Shown here piece after piece: positions 8,880-16,219 of a stretch of DNA of 17,984 bases. The translations under genes and the position numbers were made by a program. Position 1 is the first letter of the stretch, and every line of letters starts with the position of its first letter. The stretch is from Candidatus Cloacimonetes bacterium 4572_55 (GTDB taxonomy: Bacteria > 4572-55). Under the pieces are notes generated by a model. The model was not told where the DNA came from and searched no databases. It worked only from the letters and a program-made list of their open reading frames with translations. The stretch covers positions 1-17,984 of the forward strand of contig NBMB01000056.1 in the NCBI GenBank assembly GCA_002084765.1, written 5' to 3'.

Positions 8880-10259
8880 ATGCGCTTATTGACAATTGCG
8901 ATGGTTTTTGTCCTTATTTTTTCCGTAACTTCTGCTTTTTCAGATACATTTTATCTGATCGACGACACAGCTTACGAGGGTTCTCTCGATGATTGGAACG
9001 ATGACGAGGGAAAAGCTACCTATTGGGACGCCAGAGACAGCAAGCTCTATTTTGTTCAATATAAGAATCTGAAAAGAGTGGCTCTGGACTCTGGAAGTTC
9101 CTATATATTTGATGGAGGAAAACGGCTATTGGAGCAGGAAAATAGAGTTCCTTCCTTTTCTCCCCAATCTCCAAATGAGCCCGCCCTTAGCCAAAAAATT
9201 CCCGACCATTTCTTCTTAGTAGACGGATCGATTTATGAAGGAGTTTTGCTGAATTGGGATGACGGAAAAGGCATCGTCAGCTATCAAGAAGGGCGAGAGG
9301 GAAAAGAGTATTTTATCCGCTACCTGAATCTACGGCGGGTCGATCTCGGTTCTGGAGATTCGTATCTGTTCAACATTGGAAACATTATCAATACTCGGAT
9401 TGCCGGGAGAAGCTCCGCGCCTGCCGCCAGCTCCGTGTATAACCAAACCGCCGCGACATTCTATTTTACAGACGGATCTCGCTTTCAAGCCAAATTTGAA
9501 AATTGGAATGACGAAAATCAGGTGGTTCTTTATAATGATCTGCGAGATAAACAACCCTTTTTTATCAAATATGAACACTTGGACAGAGTCGTCCTTAATT
9601 CTGGCGACGGTTTCTCCTTTGCCGGCGGACAGAGAAGGGCGCAGGCAGTTGTGAGAAATTTGTATAAGCCGGATGGCATAAAAACCAATCCCCCTATTTT
9701 TTCGAACGCAACTAACTCGAACGCAGCTAATAACCCGGCGACGAGATACACGCCAGAGCCGCTCATGGATAAATTCACCACGGTTGACGGCTCTTTCTAT
9801 TACGGCGTTTTTGAACGATGGGACGACGCGCTCGCCAAGGTGGTCTATGTCGATAAGCAACAAATGTCGTACTCGTTCAAGTACACGGACTTAAAGCGGG
9901 TGGATCTGAAAAACGGCGATCAATATGAATTTCCGGGTGGAAGAAAGGTTGCGATCAGAAAAGAGCCTGTCTATACGCCGCCGACTCCCTCTTTCCAACC
10001 CTCACAGCAATATCAATCGGAGCCGCCGAGCAATTCTTTGGAACAAAGCGGAACCTTTTATTTTGCGGACAACACAAAATCTCGCGGAGTGTTGGAATCC
10101 TGGAATGACGCGGAAGGGCGCGTTTATTATCGAGATACCATTGATAATAAACGGTATGTCATTGAGTATAGAATATTGGCGCGCGTGGGCTTAGACAACG
10201 GAAAAAATTATATTTTCAAAGCCGGCAAACGTATTCCGCAACAATATGAAGGTCAATAA
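8880..10259 (+). CDS. Secreted protein with five ~62-residue beta-rich repeats, unknown function
   Basis: I do not recognise a named family. ATG 8880 is preceded by an excellent Shine-Dalgarno, AGAGGAGG (8865-8872), 7 bases away, which rules out the upstream GTG at 8859. The 459-residue product starts with a signal peptide (about 1-21, hydrophobic core IAMVFVLIFSV). The mature part is five repeats at residues 22-83, 109-170, 192-253, 297-358 and 391-452. Each fits the pattern TFYF-DGS-Y-GVLE-WND, then a KxYFIxYxxLxRV segment, then a GxxYxFxGGKR end. Linkers of 21-43 residues are rich in Pro, Ser, Asn and Gln. Alternating hydrophobic residues suggest small beta-barrel or beta-sheet modules. 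There are no membrane segments beyond the signal peptide. Location is likely periplasm or surface. It is followed by the ALDH gene with only 4 bases between. Confidence 0.85.
   Translation: MRLLTIAMVFVLIFSVTSAFSDTFYLIDDTAYEGSLDDWNDDEGKATYWDARDSKLYFVQYKNLKRVALDSGSSYIFDGGKRLLEQENRVPSFSPQSPNEPALSQKIPDHFFLVDGSIYEGVLLNWDDGKGIVSYQEGREGKEYFIRYLNLRRVDLGSGDSYLFNIGNIINTRIAGRSSAPAASSVYNQTAATFYFTDGSRFQAKFENWNDENQVVLYNDLRDKQPFFIKYEHLDRVVLNSGDGFSFAGGQRRAQAVVRNLYKPDGIKTNPPIFSNATNSNAANNPATRYTPEPLMDKFTTVDGSFYYGVFERWDDALAKVVYVDKQQMSYSFKYTDLKRVDLKNGDQYEFPGGRKVAIRKEPVYTPPTPSFQPSQQYQSEPPSNSLEQSGTFYFADNTKSRGVLESWNDAEGRVYYRDTIDNKRYVIEYRILARVGLDNGKNYIFKAGKRIPQQYEGQ
8943..10235 (+). repeat. Five diverged in-frame protein repeats of ~186 nt
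   Basis: Repeat units are at 8943-9128, 9204-9389, 9453-9638, 9768-9953 and 10050-10235. They are similar at protein level (conserved Trp-Asn/Asp-Asp and Leu-x-Arg-Val) but well diverged in DNA, so the duplications are old. Unit 4 is one residue shorter between the Trp and the Arg-Val. Confidence 0.85.
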
Positions 10260-10263
10260 TTAC

Positions 10264-11691
10264 ATGTTGAAAGATCACTACCCTTATTATTTAGCAAATA
10301 AACCGGAGATGCCGAATACTGATCTCGCTGTGCTGGATAAATACACCGGCGAACTCGCGTCTCGCGTGGCGGTTGCGGACACCCAAGCTATAGACCGAGC
10401 AATCTCTATGGCGGTCTCCGCAACCGATCCGATGAGAAAAATGCCAGCGCATCGACGTCGGGATATTCTATCTCATTGTGTAGAGAGGTTCAAAGCGCGT
10501 GCGGACGAGTTGGCAATGAGCCTCTGTATCGAGGCGGGTAAACCGATCAAGGACAGTCAGGGGGAAGTCTCCCGATTGATCGACACGTTCCGAATTGCGT
10601 CGGAAGAAGCGACTCGTATCACCGGCGAAGTCCTTCCCACGGATATAAGTCCCAGGTCAGAAGGGTATCGCTGTATGTGGAAGCGGACGCCGGTCGGTCC
10701 CTGCTCTTTTATCTCGCCTTTTAACTTTCCGTTAAACCTTGCCGCCCATAAGATTGCGCCGGCAATTGCAGTCGGCAATCCCTTTATTCTCAAGCCTGCC
10801 AGCTTAACGCCTATTGGCGCGATTCTGATCGGAGAAATTTTGGCGGAAACCGACCTGCCAGAAGGAGCTTTTTCGATTCTGCCCTGTCCGAGAGAACAAG
10901 CCGCTCAATTTTCCGAAGACCCTCGTCTGAAACATCTCAGCTTTACCGGATCACCCGCCGCGGGCTGGCCCCTAAAGGCAAAAGCCGGTCGCAAAAGCGT
11001 GGTCATGGAGCTTGGAGGAAACGCCGCGTGCGTGGTGGATAAAGACGCTGATTTGACGGATACTGTGAGCAGGGTAATTATTGGCGCATTTTATCAATCT
11101 GGACAGAGCTGCATCAGCGTGCAGCGTATCATTATCCATGAAGATATTTATGAATCTTTTAAGGAGCAGTTGGTTGCCAAAACCGCTACACTAAAAATCG
11201 GAGATCCAAAGAAAGAGGAAACATTTATCGGTCCTCTGATTTCTGAAAAAGAGGCGGATCGAGTGGAGAAGTGGGTTCGATCCGCTGTAAAATCTGGAGC
11301 GAAGCTCTTATGCGGCGGAGATCGGAAAGGTGCTTTGATGCAGGCGACTCTATTGGAGAATGTGCCGAAGCATGAAGATATTTGCGCGAAGGAGGCATTT
11401 GGTCCGGTCGCGCTCCTCTCTAAATTTTCCGATTTTGACAAAGCTCTTGATGAAGTGAACGACAGCGTCTATGGCTTGCAAGCCGGTATTTTTACCCGAG
11501 ACATACACAAAGCTTATCGGGCGTGGGATCGGCTGGAGGTCGGGGGCGTTGTGATCGGCGACGTTCCTTCCTGGAGGGTGGATCACATGCCTTACGGCGG
11601 TGTTAAGGAGAGCGGTATCGGCAGAGAAGGAATACGTTTTGCCATGAAAGAGATGACGGAAATTCGGCTGATGGCGGTGCGAGATCTTTAA
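10264..11691 (+). CDS. NAD(P)-dependent aldehyde dehydrogenase
   Basis: Oxidises an aldehyde to the carboxylic acid with NAD(P)+; cytoplasmic, 475 residues from the chosen start. Family residues are all present: N154 in FNFPLN, the ILKPA cofactor lysine segment, E249 in VMELGGNA, and the nucleophile C283 in SGQSCISVQR. The C-terminal MPYGGVKESGIGREG signature is also present. I prefer ATG 10264 because GAAGG (10248-10252) sits 11 bases ahead of it. The in-frame ATG 10246 would overlap the preceding gene by 14 bases and has no visible Shine-Dalgarno. The close spacing suggests co-transcription with the five-repeat secreted gene. The substrate is not deducible; the YYLANKP and DKYTGELASRV start is typical of a broad 'aldehyde dehydrogenase family' branch including succinate-semialdehyde and lactaldehyde types. 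Confidence 0.95.
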   Translation: MLKDHYPYYLANKPEMPNTDLAVLDKYTGELASRVAVADTQAIDRAISMAVSATDPMRKMPAHRRRDILSHCVERFKARADELAMSLCIEAGKPIKDSQGEVSRLIDTFRIASEEATRITGEVLPTDISPRSEGYRCMWKRTPVGPCSFISPFNFPLNLAAHKIAPAIAVGNPFILKPASLTPIGAILIGEILAETDLPEGAFSILPCPREQAAQFSEDPRLKHLSFTGSPAAGWPLKAKAGRKSVVMELGGNAACVVDKDADLTDTVSRVIIGAFYQSGQSCISVQRIIIHEDIYESFKEQLVAKTATLKIGDPKKEETFIGPLISEKEADRVEKWVRSAVKSGAKLLCGGDRKGALMQATLLENVPKHEDICAKEAFGPVALLSKFSDFDKALDEVNDSVYGLQAGIFTRDIHKAYRAWDRLEVGGVVIGDVPSWRVDHMPYGGVKESGIGREGIRFAMKEMTEIRLMAVRDL

Positions 11692-11700
11692 AAAATTCCA

Positions 11701-11744
11701 AAAGCCCTAAAATTTTGTTTTATTGGGATTTTACGGCTTTGTTT
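11701..11744 (+). terminator. Probable terminator after ALDH gene
   Basis: AAAGCC-C-TAAAAT (11701-11713) pairs with ATTTTA-C-GGCTTT (11728-11740), twelve pairs with one C-C mismatch and a 14-base loop. A short T-rich tail (GTTT) follows. The T run is weak, so efficiency is uncertain. Confidence 0.5.
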
Positions 11745-11754
11745 AATTATTTAA

Positions 11755-11782
11755 TTTACAGTAGTATTATCAGAGATATAAG
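11755..11782 (+). promoter_or_regulatory. Possible promoter of the GNAT-methyltransferase pair
   Basis: TTTACA (11755-11760), a 16-base spacer and TATAAG (11777-11782) lie directly upstream of the GNAT start at 11787. Initiation would fall on or next to the ATG, implying a leaderless or near-leaderless message. This agrees with the lack of a well-spaced Shine-Dalgarno. Confidence 0.35.
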
Positions 11783-11786
11783 GATT

Positions 11787-12335
11787 ATGGAACAGAAGAT
11801 TATCTATACTGAAAGATTGCTCCTTCGCCCTTTTACATTAGACGACGCTCCCCGCGTGCGCCAACTTGCCGGTGAATGGGAAATCGCTGATACGACGACA
11901 AATATCCCGAATCCTTACGAAAAAGGAATGGGAGAGGAGTGGATTTTGACGCATCAACCCGATTTCAAGCAGAACAAAGCCGTCACTTTCGCCGTCGTTT
12001 TGCGTATGAACGATCAATTGGTCGGGGCAATCTCCTTGCTCCTAAAAAATCCACACGACGCGGCGGAGATGGGCTACTGGATCGGAAAACCTTATTGGAG
12101 ACGGGGGTATTGTTCGGAAGCCGCTATGGCAATGTTGGAATATGGCTTTGGAACGATCGGATTGAATCGCATCTATGCTGAATATTTCAAACGCAATCCA
12201 GCTTCCGGCAAGGTGATGGAAAAAATTGGCATGAGCTACGAAGGGCGTCTGCGTCAGAATATCAAAAAATGGGATGCGTATGAAGATATGATGATATTCG
12301 GCATTCTAAAAGCGGAATATAAAAAAAATAGATAA
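11787..12335 (+). CDS. GNAT-family N-acetyltransferase (RimJ/RimL-like)
   Basis: Predicted to transfer acetyl from acetyl-CoA to an amine, possibly a protein N-terminus or a small molecule. The 182-residue protein begins with the family opening YTERLLLRPFTLDDAPRV. It carries the acetyl-CoA pyrophosphate-binding motif A in GKPYWRRGYCSEAAMAMLEY (residues ~105-124) and the NPASGKVMEKIGMSYEG block typical of the Acetyltransf_3 group. The start is the first plausible ATG; the longer frame from 11715 crosses the terminator hairpin and adds an unlikely hydrophobic stretch. AAGG lies only 3 bases from the ATG, so it is a poor Shine-Dalgarno. The C5 methyltransferase starts 4 bases after its stop, suggesting one transcript. 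The true substrate is unknown. Confidence 0.85.
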   Translation: MEQKIIYTERLLLRPFTLDDAPRVRQLAGEWEIADTTTNIPNPYEKGMGEEWILTHQPDFKQNKAVTFAVVLRMNDQLVGAISLLLKNPHDAAEMGYWIGKPYWRRGYCSEAAMAMLEYGFGTIGLNRIYAEYFKRNPASGKVMEKIGMSYEGRLRQNIKKWDAYEDMMIFGILKAEYKKNR

Positions 12336-12339
12336 GCGT

Positions 12340-13290
12340 ATGCAATCCAATAAAATAGAAATAAAAAAATTTACGTTTATAGACCTATTTGCCGGTATTG
12401 GCGGGATTCGTCTGGGTTTTGAGAACCATGGGGGCAAATGTATTTTTTCCTCCGAATGGGATAATTTTGCACAAGATACGTATGAAGCAAACTTCGGCGA
12501 AAGACCTGAAGGAGATATCACAAAAATAATTCCAAATAAGATACCTGACCACGATATATTGCTCGGGGGTTTTCCGTGTCAGGCGTTTAGTATATGCGGC
12601 GACCAAAAAGGATTTTTTGATACCAGAGGAACTTTATTTTTTAATATAGAAGAAATATTAAGAATAAAAAATCCATACGCGTTTATGTTGGAAAATGTAA
12701 AAAATTTAAAGTCTCACGATAAAGGAAAAACGTTTTCAATTATAATAAAGCATTTAAAAGACTTAGGATATTTCGTACATCACACAGTTCTAAACTCGCT
12801 TGATTTTGGCGTCCCACAAAAAAGAGAGCGGATAATAATCGTTGGATTCAGAGAAAATATCACGTTTGCATTTCCAAAACCGCATGGCGCAAGAGCAAGC
12901 CTTAAGGATATTCTTGAGGAAGATGAAAAAATTGACCAAAAATATTTTGTTTCAGAAAAAATCCGAAAAAAAAGAATGGAGAAAGTACAACCCAATTATC
13001 CTGTTCCTTCAATATGGCATGAAAATAAAAGCGGTCATATATCCGCGCTTGAGTATTCATGTGCATTAAGGGCGGGGGCTTCGTATAATTATCTTGTTGT
13101 TAATGGAGTCAGAAGACCGACTTCAAGGGAGTTGATGAGATTGCAAGGATTTCCAGATACTTTTAAGATTGTAACGCCTTATGCACAAATAAGGAAGCAA
13201 ACTGGCAATAGTGTCACTGTGCCGGTAATCAAAGCGGTTGCGAGAGAAATGTTAAAAAGTATAAATTCCAAAAAAGAATTGGTGCTGTAA
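12340..13290 (+). CDS. C5-cytosine DNA methyltransferase (Dcm/HhaI type), apparently solitary
   Basis: Methylates C5 of cytosine in a DNA target site. The 316 residues carry the ordered family motifs. Motif I is FIDLFAGIGGIRLGFE (residues ~13-28) and motif IV is GGFPCQAFS with nucleophile C80. Motif VI is ENV at 118-120 and motif VIII is QKRERIIIVG from Q160. Motif IX is RELMRLQGFP and motif X is QTGNSVTVPV near the end. The target-recognition region between VIII and IX is short, so a short recognition site is likely, but I cannot name it. No restriction endonuclease gene is adjacent. The gene is strikingly richer in A and T than the flanking genes, with many AAA and ATA codons, which suggests horizontal gain. 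It has no visible Shine-Dalgarno and may rely on coupling to the upstream GNAT gene. Confidence 0.93.
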   Translation: MQSNKIEIKKFTFIDLFAGIGGIRLGFENHGGKCIFSSEWDNFAQDTYEANFGERPEGDITKIIPNKIPDHDILLGGFPCQAFSICGDQKGFFDTRGTLFFNIEEILRIKNPYAFMLENVKNLKSHDKGKTFSIIIKHLKDLGYFVHHTVLNSLDFGVPQKRERIIIVGFRENITFAFPKPHGARASLKDILEEDEKIDQKYFVSEKIRKKRMEKVQPNYPVPSIWHENKSGHISALEYSCALRAGASYNYLVVNGVRRPTSRELMRLQGFPDTFKIVTPYAQIRKQTGNSVTVPVIKAVAREMLKSINSKKELVL

Positions 13291-13396
13291 GATCAAATAA
13301 AGCACCGCGTAATATAGATAAACCGATCCATATTGCTAAATTGCTAAAATATTGTTTATGACAGGCAATCCAAGTCATATTATCACGAAATTTTTC

Positions 13397-13426
13397 TTGA
13401 CAATTCCCAATAATTGAATGTATACT
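13397..13426 (+). promoter_or_regulatory. Promoter of the MerR-YfiR-chemoreceptor operon
   Basis: A perfect TTGACA (13397-13402), an 18-base spacer and TATACT (13421-13426, 5 of 6) lie 78 bases before the MerR-type gene. The spacer contains the short inverted repeat CAATT and AATTG. An extended spacer with a dyad is what MerR-type regulators use, so autoregulation is possible. Confidence 0.6.
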
Positions 13427-13503
13427 CCCAAAACTATTTATTTTGAAACCGTTATCGTTCTGATTGCACCCGATCAAGAAGCTAATAAAGGGAGGGGAAA
13501 GCT

Positions 13504-13851
13504 GTGGAAAATCCTTCACGGCTCTACTATTCCATCAGTGAAGTCTGCAAGTTGACTGATATTAAGCCGCATGTGTTAAGGTATTGGGAAACCGAATTTA
13601 AAGCGTTACGTCCGCAAAAAAATAGCGCGGGAAATCGTACCTATCGGGTTAAAGATATTAAATTAATTTACCTTATCAAGCATCTTCTCTATAACGAATG
13701 TTACACAATAAAAGGAGCTAAGCAGAAGCTGGCAGAGATGAAGGTCAAAGATAGCAGTCAAATAGATTCTCCTTTTAATGAAATTAAAGCTAACGAGTTG
13801 TTATTCGAGTTGCGCAAGGACTTATCGGAACTTTTTGAACTGCTTAGCTGA
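13504..13851 (+). CDS. MerR-family transcriptional regulator
   Basis: A 115-residue DNA-binding protein with an N-terminal winged helix-turn-helix. YYSISEVCKLTDIKPHVLRY forms the recognition part, WETEF and RTYRVKDI follow, then a helical dimerisation part. It starts at GTG 13504 with a strong Shine-Dalgarno, AAGGGAGGGG (13488-13497). It belongs to the short MerR group without a metal- or drug-binding C-terminal domain: no conserved cysteines or ligand domain are visible, only a charged helix (ELLFELRKDLSELFELLS). It is the first gene of a likely operon, 34 bases ahead of the YfiR-like gene, and may regulate its own promoter. The target is inferred only from position. Confidence 0.88.
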   Translation: MENPSRLYYSISEVCKLTDIKPHVLRYWETEFKALRPQKNSAGNRTYRVKDIKLIYLIKHLLYNECYTIKGAKQKLAEMKVKDSSQIDSPFNEIKANELLFELRKDLSELFELLS

Positions 13852-13885
13852 TGGCAGTTAGCGGCTAAAATAAGGATAGATTCTT

Positions 13886-14515
13886 ATGAAAAATGATGCC
13901 TGGATTGAAAGTCATCAACATCCGAAAAGACCTCGACGATTTACCGCCTGGGTTTGGCTCCTATTGCTCGGCTTTTTATCTCCGGAGCCTATGTTTGCCG
14001 ACGATATGCCTGTTCCCCCAGACCTTCAGGTTTCGCTTATACTGAAAATTCTCACCTATGACAGGGCGTTGCTGGAGCGGTGTCCAGAATCAATAAACAT
14101 CGGTATTTTGTATGTTGAGGGCGATAAAAAATCCGAGAATGGGAAAGATGAGATCACATCGATTTTTAAAAATTTCGGCGAAAAAAAGACAATCAGCGGC
14201 ATGCCTTTCAAATATTTCGAATTGGGATGGAAACAAAAAAGCGACTTGGAAAATGATCTTAAGGAAAATGAAATCAACTTGTTATATGTCATGCCAGGGA
14301 ACCGGGATAACTTATCGACTATCACTGAATTAAGTCGTTTGCATCATATTTTGACCGCTTCGGGCGTGCCGGACTATGCAGAAGAAGGTCTCAGCATAGC
14401 AATTGGTATTGAGGACGAAAGGGCGCAAATTATTATCAATCTTGTCGCTACAAAAGCCGAAGGTGTCAATCTGGACACCAAGCTACTTCGTATTGCAAAA
14501 GTCGTCGGTAAATAA
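13886..14515 (+). CDS. YfiR-like periplasmic protein (DUF4154 family)
   Basis: A 209-residue exported protein with an N-terminal signal sequence: basic PKRPRR, hydrophobic WVWLLLLGFL, likely cleavage after A38 in MFA-DD. The mature part follows the YfiR/DUF4154 layout: a first helix with LQVSLILKILTYDR, a beta strand NIGILYVEG, the INLLYVMPGN strand, and the C-terminal IIINLVATKAEGVNLDTKLLRIAKVV. That last segment matches the family's typical ending of the form 'F.IN...A...GL..S..LL.LA..V'. In Pseudomonas, YfiR sits in the periplasm and represses the membrane diguanylate cyclase YfiN. Here the next gene is a chemoreceptor with a YfiN-like sensor. The Shine-Dalgarno AAGGA (13872-13876) supports ATG 13886. 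Family assignment is by my reading of the C-terminus and is fairly, not fully, secure. Confidence 0.72.
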   Translation: MKNDAWIESHQHPKRPRRFTAWVWLLLLGFLSPEPMFADDMPVPPDLQVSLILKILTYDRALLERCPESINIGILYVEGDKKSENGKDEITSIFKNFGEKKTISGMPFKYFELGWKQKSDLENDLKENEINLLYVMPGNRDNLSTITELSRLHHILTASGVPDYAEEGLSIAIGIEDERAQIIINLVATKAEGVNLDTKLLRIAKVVGK

Positions 14516-14572
14516 GCCGCCCAGTTCCTATCGTTCATTTCCCATAATCAATACAAATTTGAGGATACAGCG

Positions 14573-16123
14573 TTGAGCGACATTCTTGGAAAATTGACTA
14601 TACGACAGAAGATTCTCTATCCCCTACTATATATCTTCTTTCTAATCTTTTTTACTGTCATTTTTTATTTCCCTTCTTTGATGAGCGAACAGTCCCAATC
14701 CGCAATGGAAAATAAAGCGGTCAGTATCACGCGGATGACTGCGTTCAATTGTATAATTCCGCTCGATTTTCGAGACCTGCAAGGCGTGGAGGAAGCGATC
14801 GAGAACGCGCGTCAAGAAAAAGATGTCGAGTTTGTCTATGTATACGAAAAAAACGGATACATGTATACTGCCTATAACCCTGACGTTTTTCCCAATCTTA
14901 AAATAGACACAGAAGGACAACAATCCGAGATATTTGCTTTTGAAAAAAAGCATTATTTGATTGTTTACGCCCCGGTTTTACAAAAAAACGGTGAGAAGTT
15001 GGGCGGAGTGGCTATTGGTCTCTCTCTAAAAGAAGTCAACAAGCAGATACGGGATAATTACATTAAAACCGGTGGGGTCAGCCTTTTATTGATGATTATC
15101 GGTATTCTGGTCACTGTATACATTAGCGGTTATATTACCAAAAAAATCAATCAAACCATGTTTGTGATGAGAGATATCGCGCAAGGGGACTTGAGCCGAT
15201 TGATCATCGATTTCGGCGAGGATGAGTTGGGAGACCTGGCAGAAAGTTTCAACATGATGGTGGGAAACACAAAAGCCATTATCTCAAAGGTGCAAGACGC
15301 TGTACAGAAATTAAATAGATCGATGAAGGAAATCCAGGACGGCGTGAAAAATCAAGCCTCCACCTCCTCGGAACAATCCGCGTCTATTAGCGAGACGACG
15401 ACGACAATGGAGGAGTTGGCTCAAACTTCCCGTCAGATCGCCCAAAATTCCGACTCGGTGGTCGATGTGGCAAAACGGACGGAAAATGCCGCGCAAGGAG
15501 GGGTGAAGGCGGCAAATGACACTTTTGAAAAAATGGAAGAGGTGTCGATTAAAAATCGTGACAATATCAACGAAATTGTCGAATTGGGTAAGAGATCGGA
15601 ACGAATTCATGAGATCATGGAGATTATCAACACCATCACAGATCAGACGAAATTGATCGCTTTTAACGCCGCAATCGAGGCGTCTGCCGCAGGAGAATCT
15701 GGACGTCGATTCGGTATTGTTGCAACAGAAATCCGCCGTCTGGCAGACGATGTGGAAAGATCGACCTCCGAGATCAAAAATAAAATTAATGAGATTCAGC
15801 GGGCAATCCATAGGCTGGTCATCGCTTCCGAAGAGGAGACCCGCCAGCTAAATGAAGGAGTCAACTTTACTCAGTTGACGGTCAGCGCATTGGAGGAAAT
15901 TCTGAATGGGGCTAAAGCTACGACGGTCTCGGCTAAGGAAATTTCTTTGGCTACCCAGCAGCAGCGCACCGCTTCCGAGCAAATCGTCTCGTCTTTGAAA
16001 GAGATCAACGATGGGACAAAACATTTTGTGATCACTGCCAATCAGACCTCTTTGATCGCGTCTGATCTAACAAATTTGTCCGAGGAGTTGCAACAATTGA
16101 CCAATCGTTTCAAAATCGCATGA
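14573..16123 (+). CDS. Methyl-accepting chemotaxis protein with CHASE8-like sensor and HAMP
   Basis: A membrane chemoreceptor of 516 residues that should signal to a CheA/CheW kinase complex. TTG 14573 is chosen as start because GAGGA (14561-14565) is 7 bases ahead and the sequence opens directly into a first membrane segment (12-34). The extracytoplasmic sensor (35-166) contains MTAFNCIIPLDFRDLQGVEE and FVYVYEKNGYMYTAY, a pattern like the CHASE8 sensor of YfiN. The second membrane segment is 168-188 and HAMP is 189-240. The signalling domain has its hairpin tip at about 355-392, ITDQTKLIAFNAAIEASAAG then ESGRRFGIVATEIRRLADD. The C-terminus ends LTNRFKIA, without a CheR-tethering pentapeptide. 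It follows the YfiR-like gene by 57 bases. The chemoreceptor call is certain; the sensor subtype is inferred. Confidence 0.92.
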   Translation: MSDILGKLTIRQKILYPLLYIFFLIFFTVIFYFPSLMSEQSQSAMENKAVSITRMTAFNCIIPLDFRDLQGVEEAIENARQEKDVEFVYVYEKNGYMYTAYNPDVFPNLKIDTEGQQSEIFAFEKKHYLIVYAPVLQKNGEKLGGVAIGLSLKEVNKQIRDNYIKTGGVSLLLMIIGILVTVYISGYITKKINQTMFVMRDIAQGDLSRLIIDFGEDELGDLAESFNMMVGNTKAIISKVQDAVQKLNRSMKEIQDGVKNQASTSSEQSASISETTTTMEELAQTSRQIAQNSDSVVDVAKRTENAAQGGVKAANDTFEKMEEVSIKNRDNINEIVELGKRSERIHEIMEIINTITDQTKLIAFNAAIEASAAGESGRRFGIVATEIRRLADDVERSTSEIKNKINEIQRAIHRLVIASEEETRQLNEGVNFTQLTVSALEEILNGAKATTVSAKEISLATQQQRTASEQIVSSLKEINDGTKHFVITANQTSLIASDLTNLSEELQQLTNRFKIA

Positions 16124-16160
16124 TCGAAAGCGATCCGCCGCGTCTGACTTGTTTTTTGAC

Positions 16161-16187
16161 GCCATCTTAAGATGGCTCTTCTTGTTT
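16161..16187 (+). terminator. Possible terminator after chemoreceptor gene
   Basis: The perfect palindrome GCCATC-TTAA-GATGGC (16161-16176) gives a 6-bp stem with a tetraloop, followed by the T-rich TCTTCTTGTTT. The T tract is interrupted, so this is a moderate call. It lies 38 bases after the stop. Confidence 0.5.
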
Positions 16188-16219
16188 GGAATCGAATTTG
16201 TTGAAAATGGAGAAGTAGA

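Noticed and set aside
10246-10248. ATG 10246 as start of the aldehyde dehydrogenase
   Set aside because: It overlaps the preceding gene, has no Shine-Dalgarno, and the family-typical N-terminus starts after ATG 10264.
13281-13306. GGTGCT...AGCACC inverted repeat at the end of the cytosine methyltransferase gene as a terminator
   Set aside because: Only six pairs with a 14-base loop, and no T run follows; likely chance.
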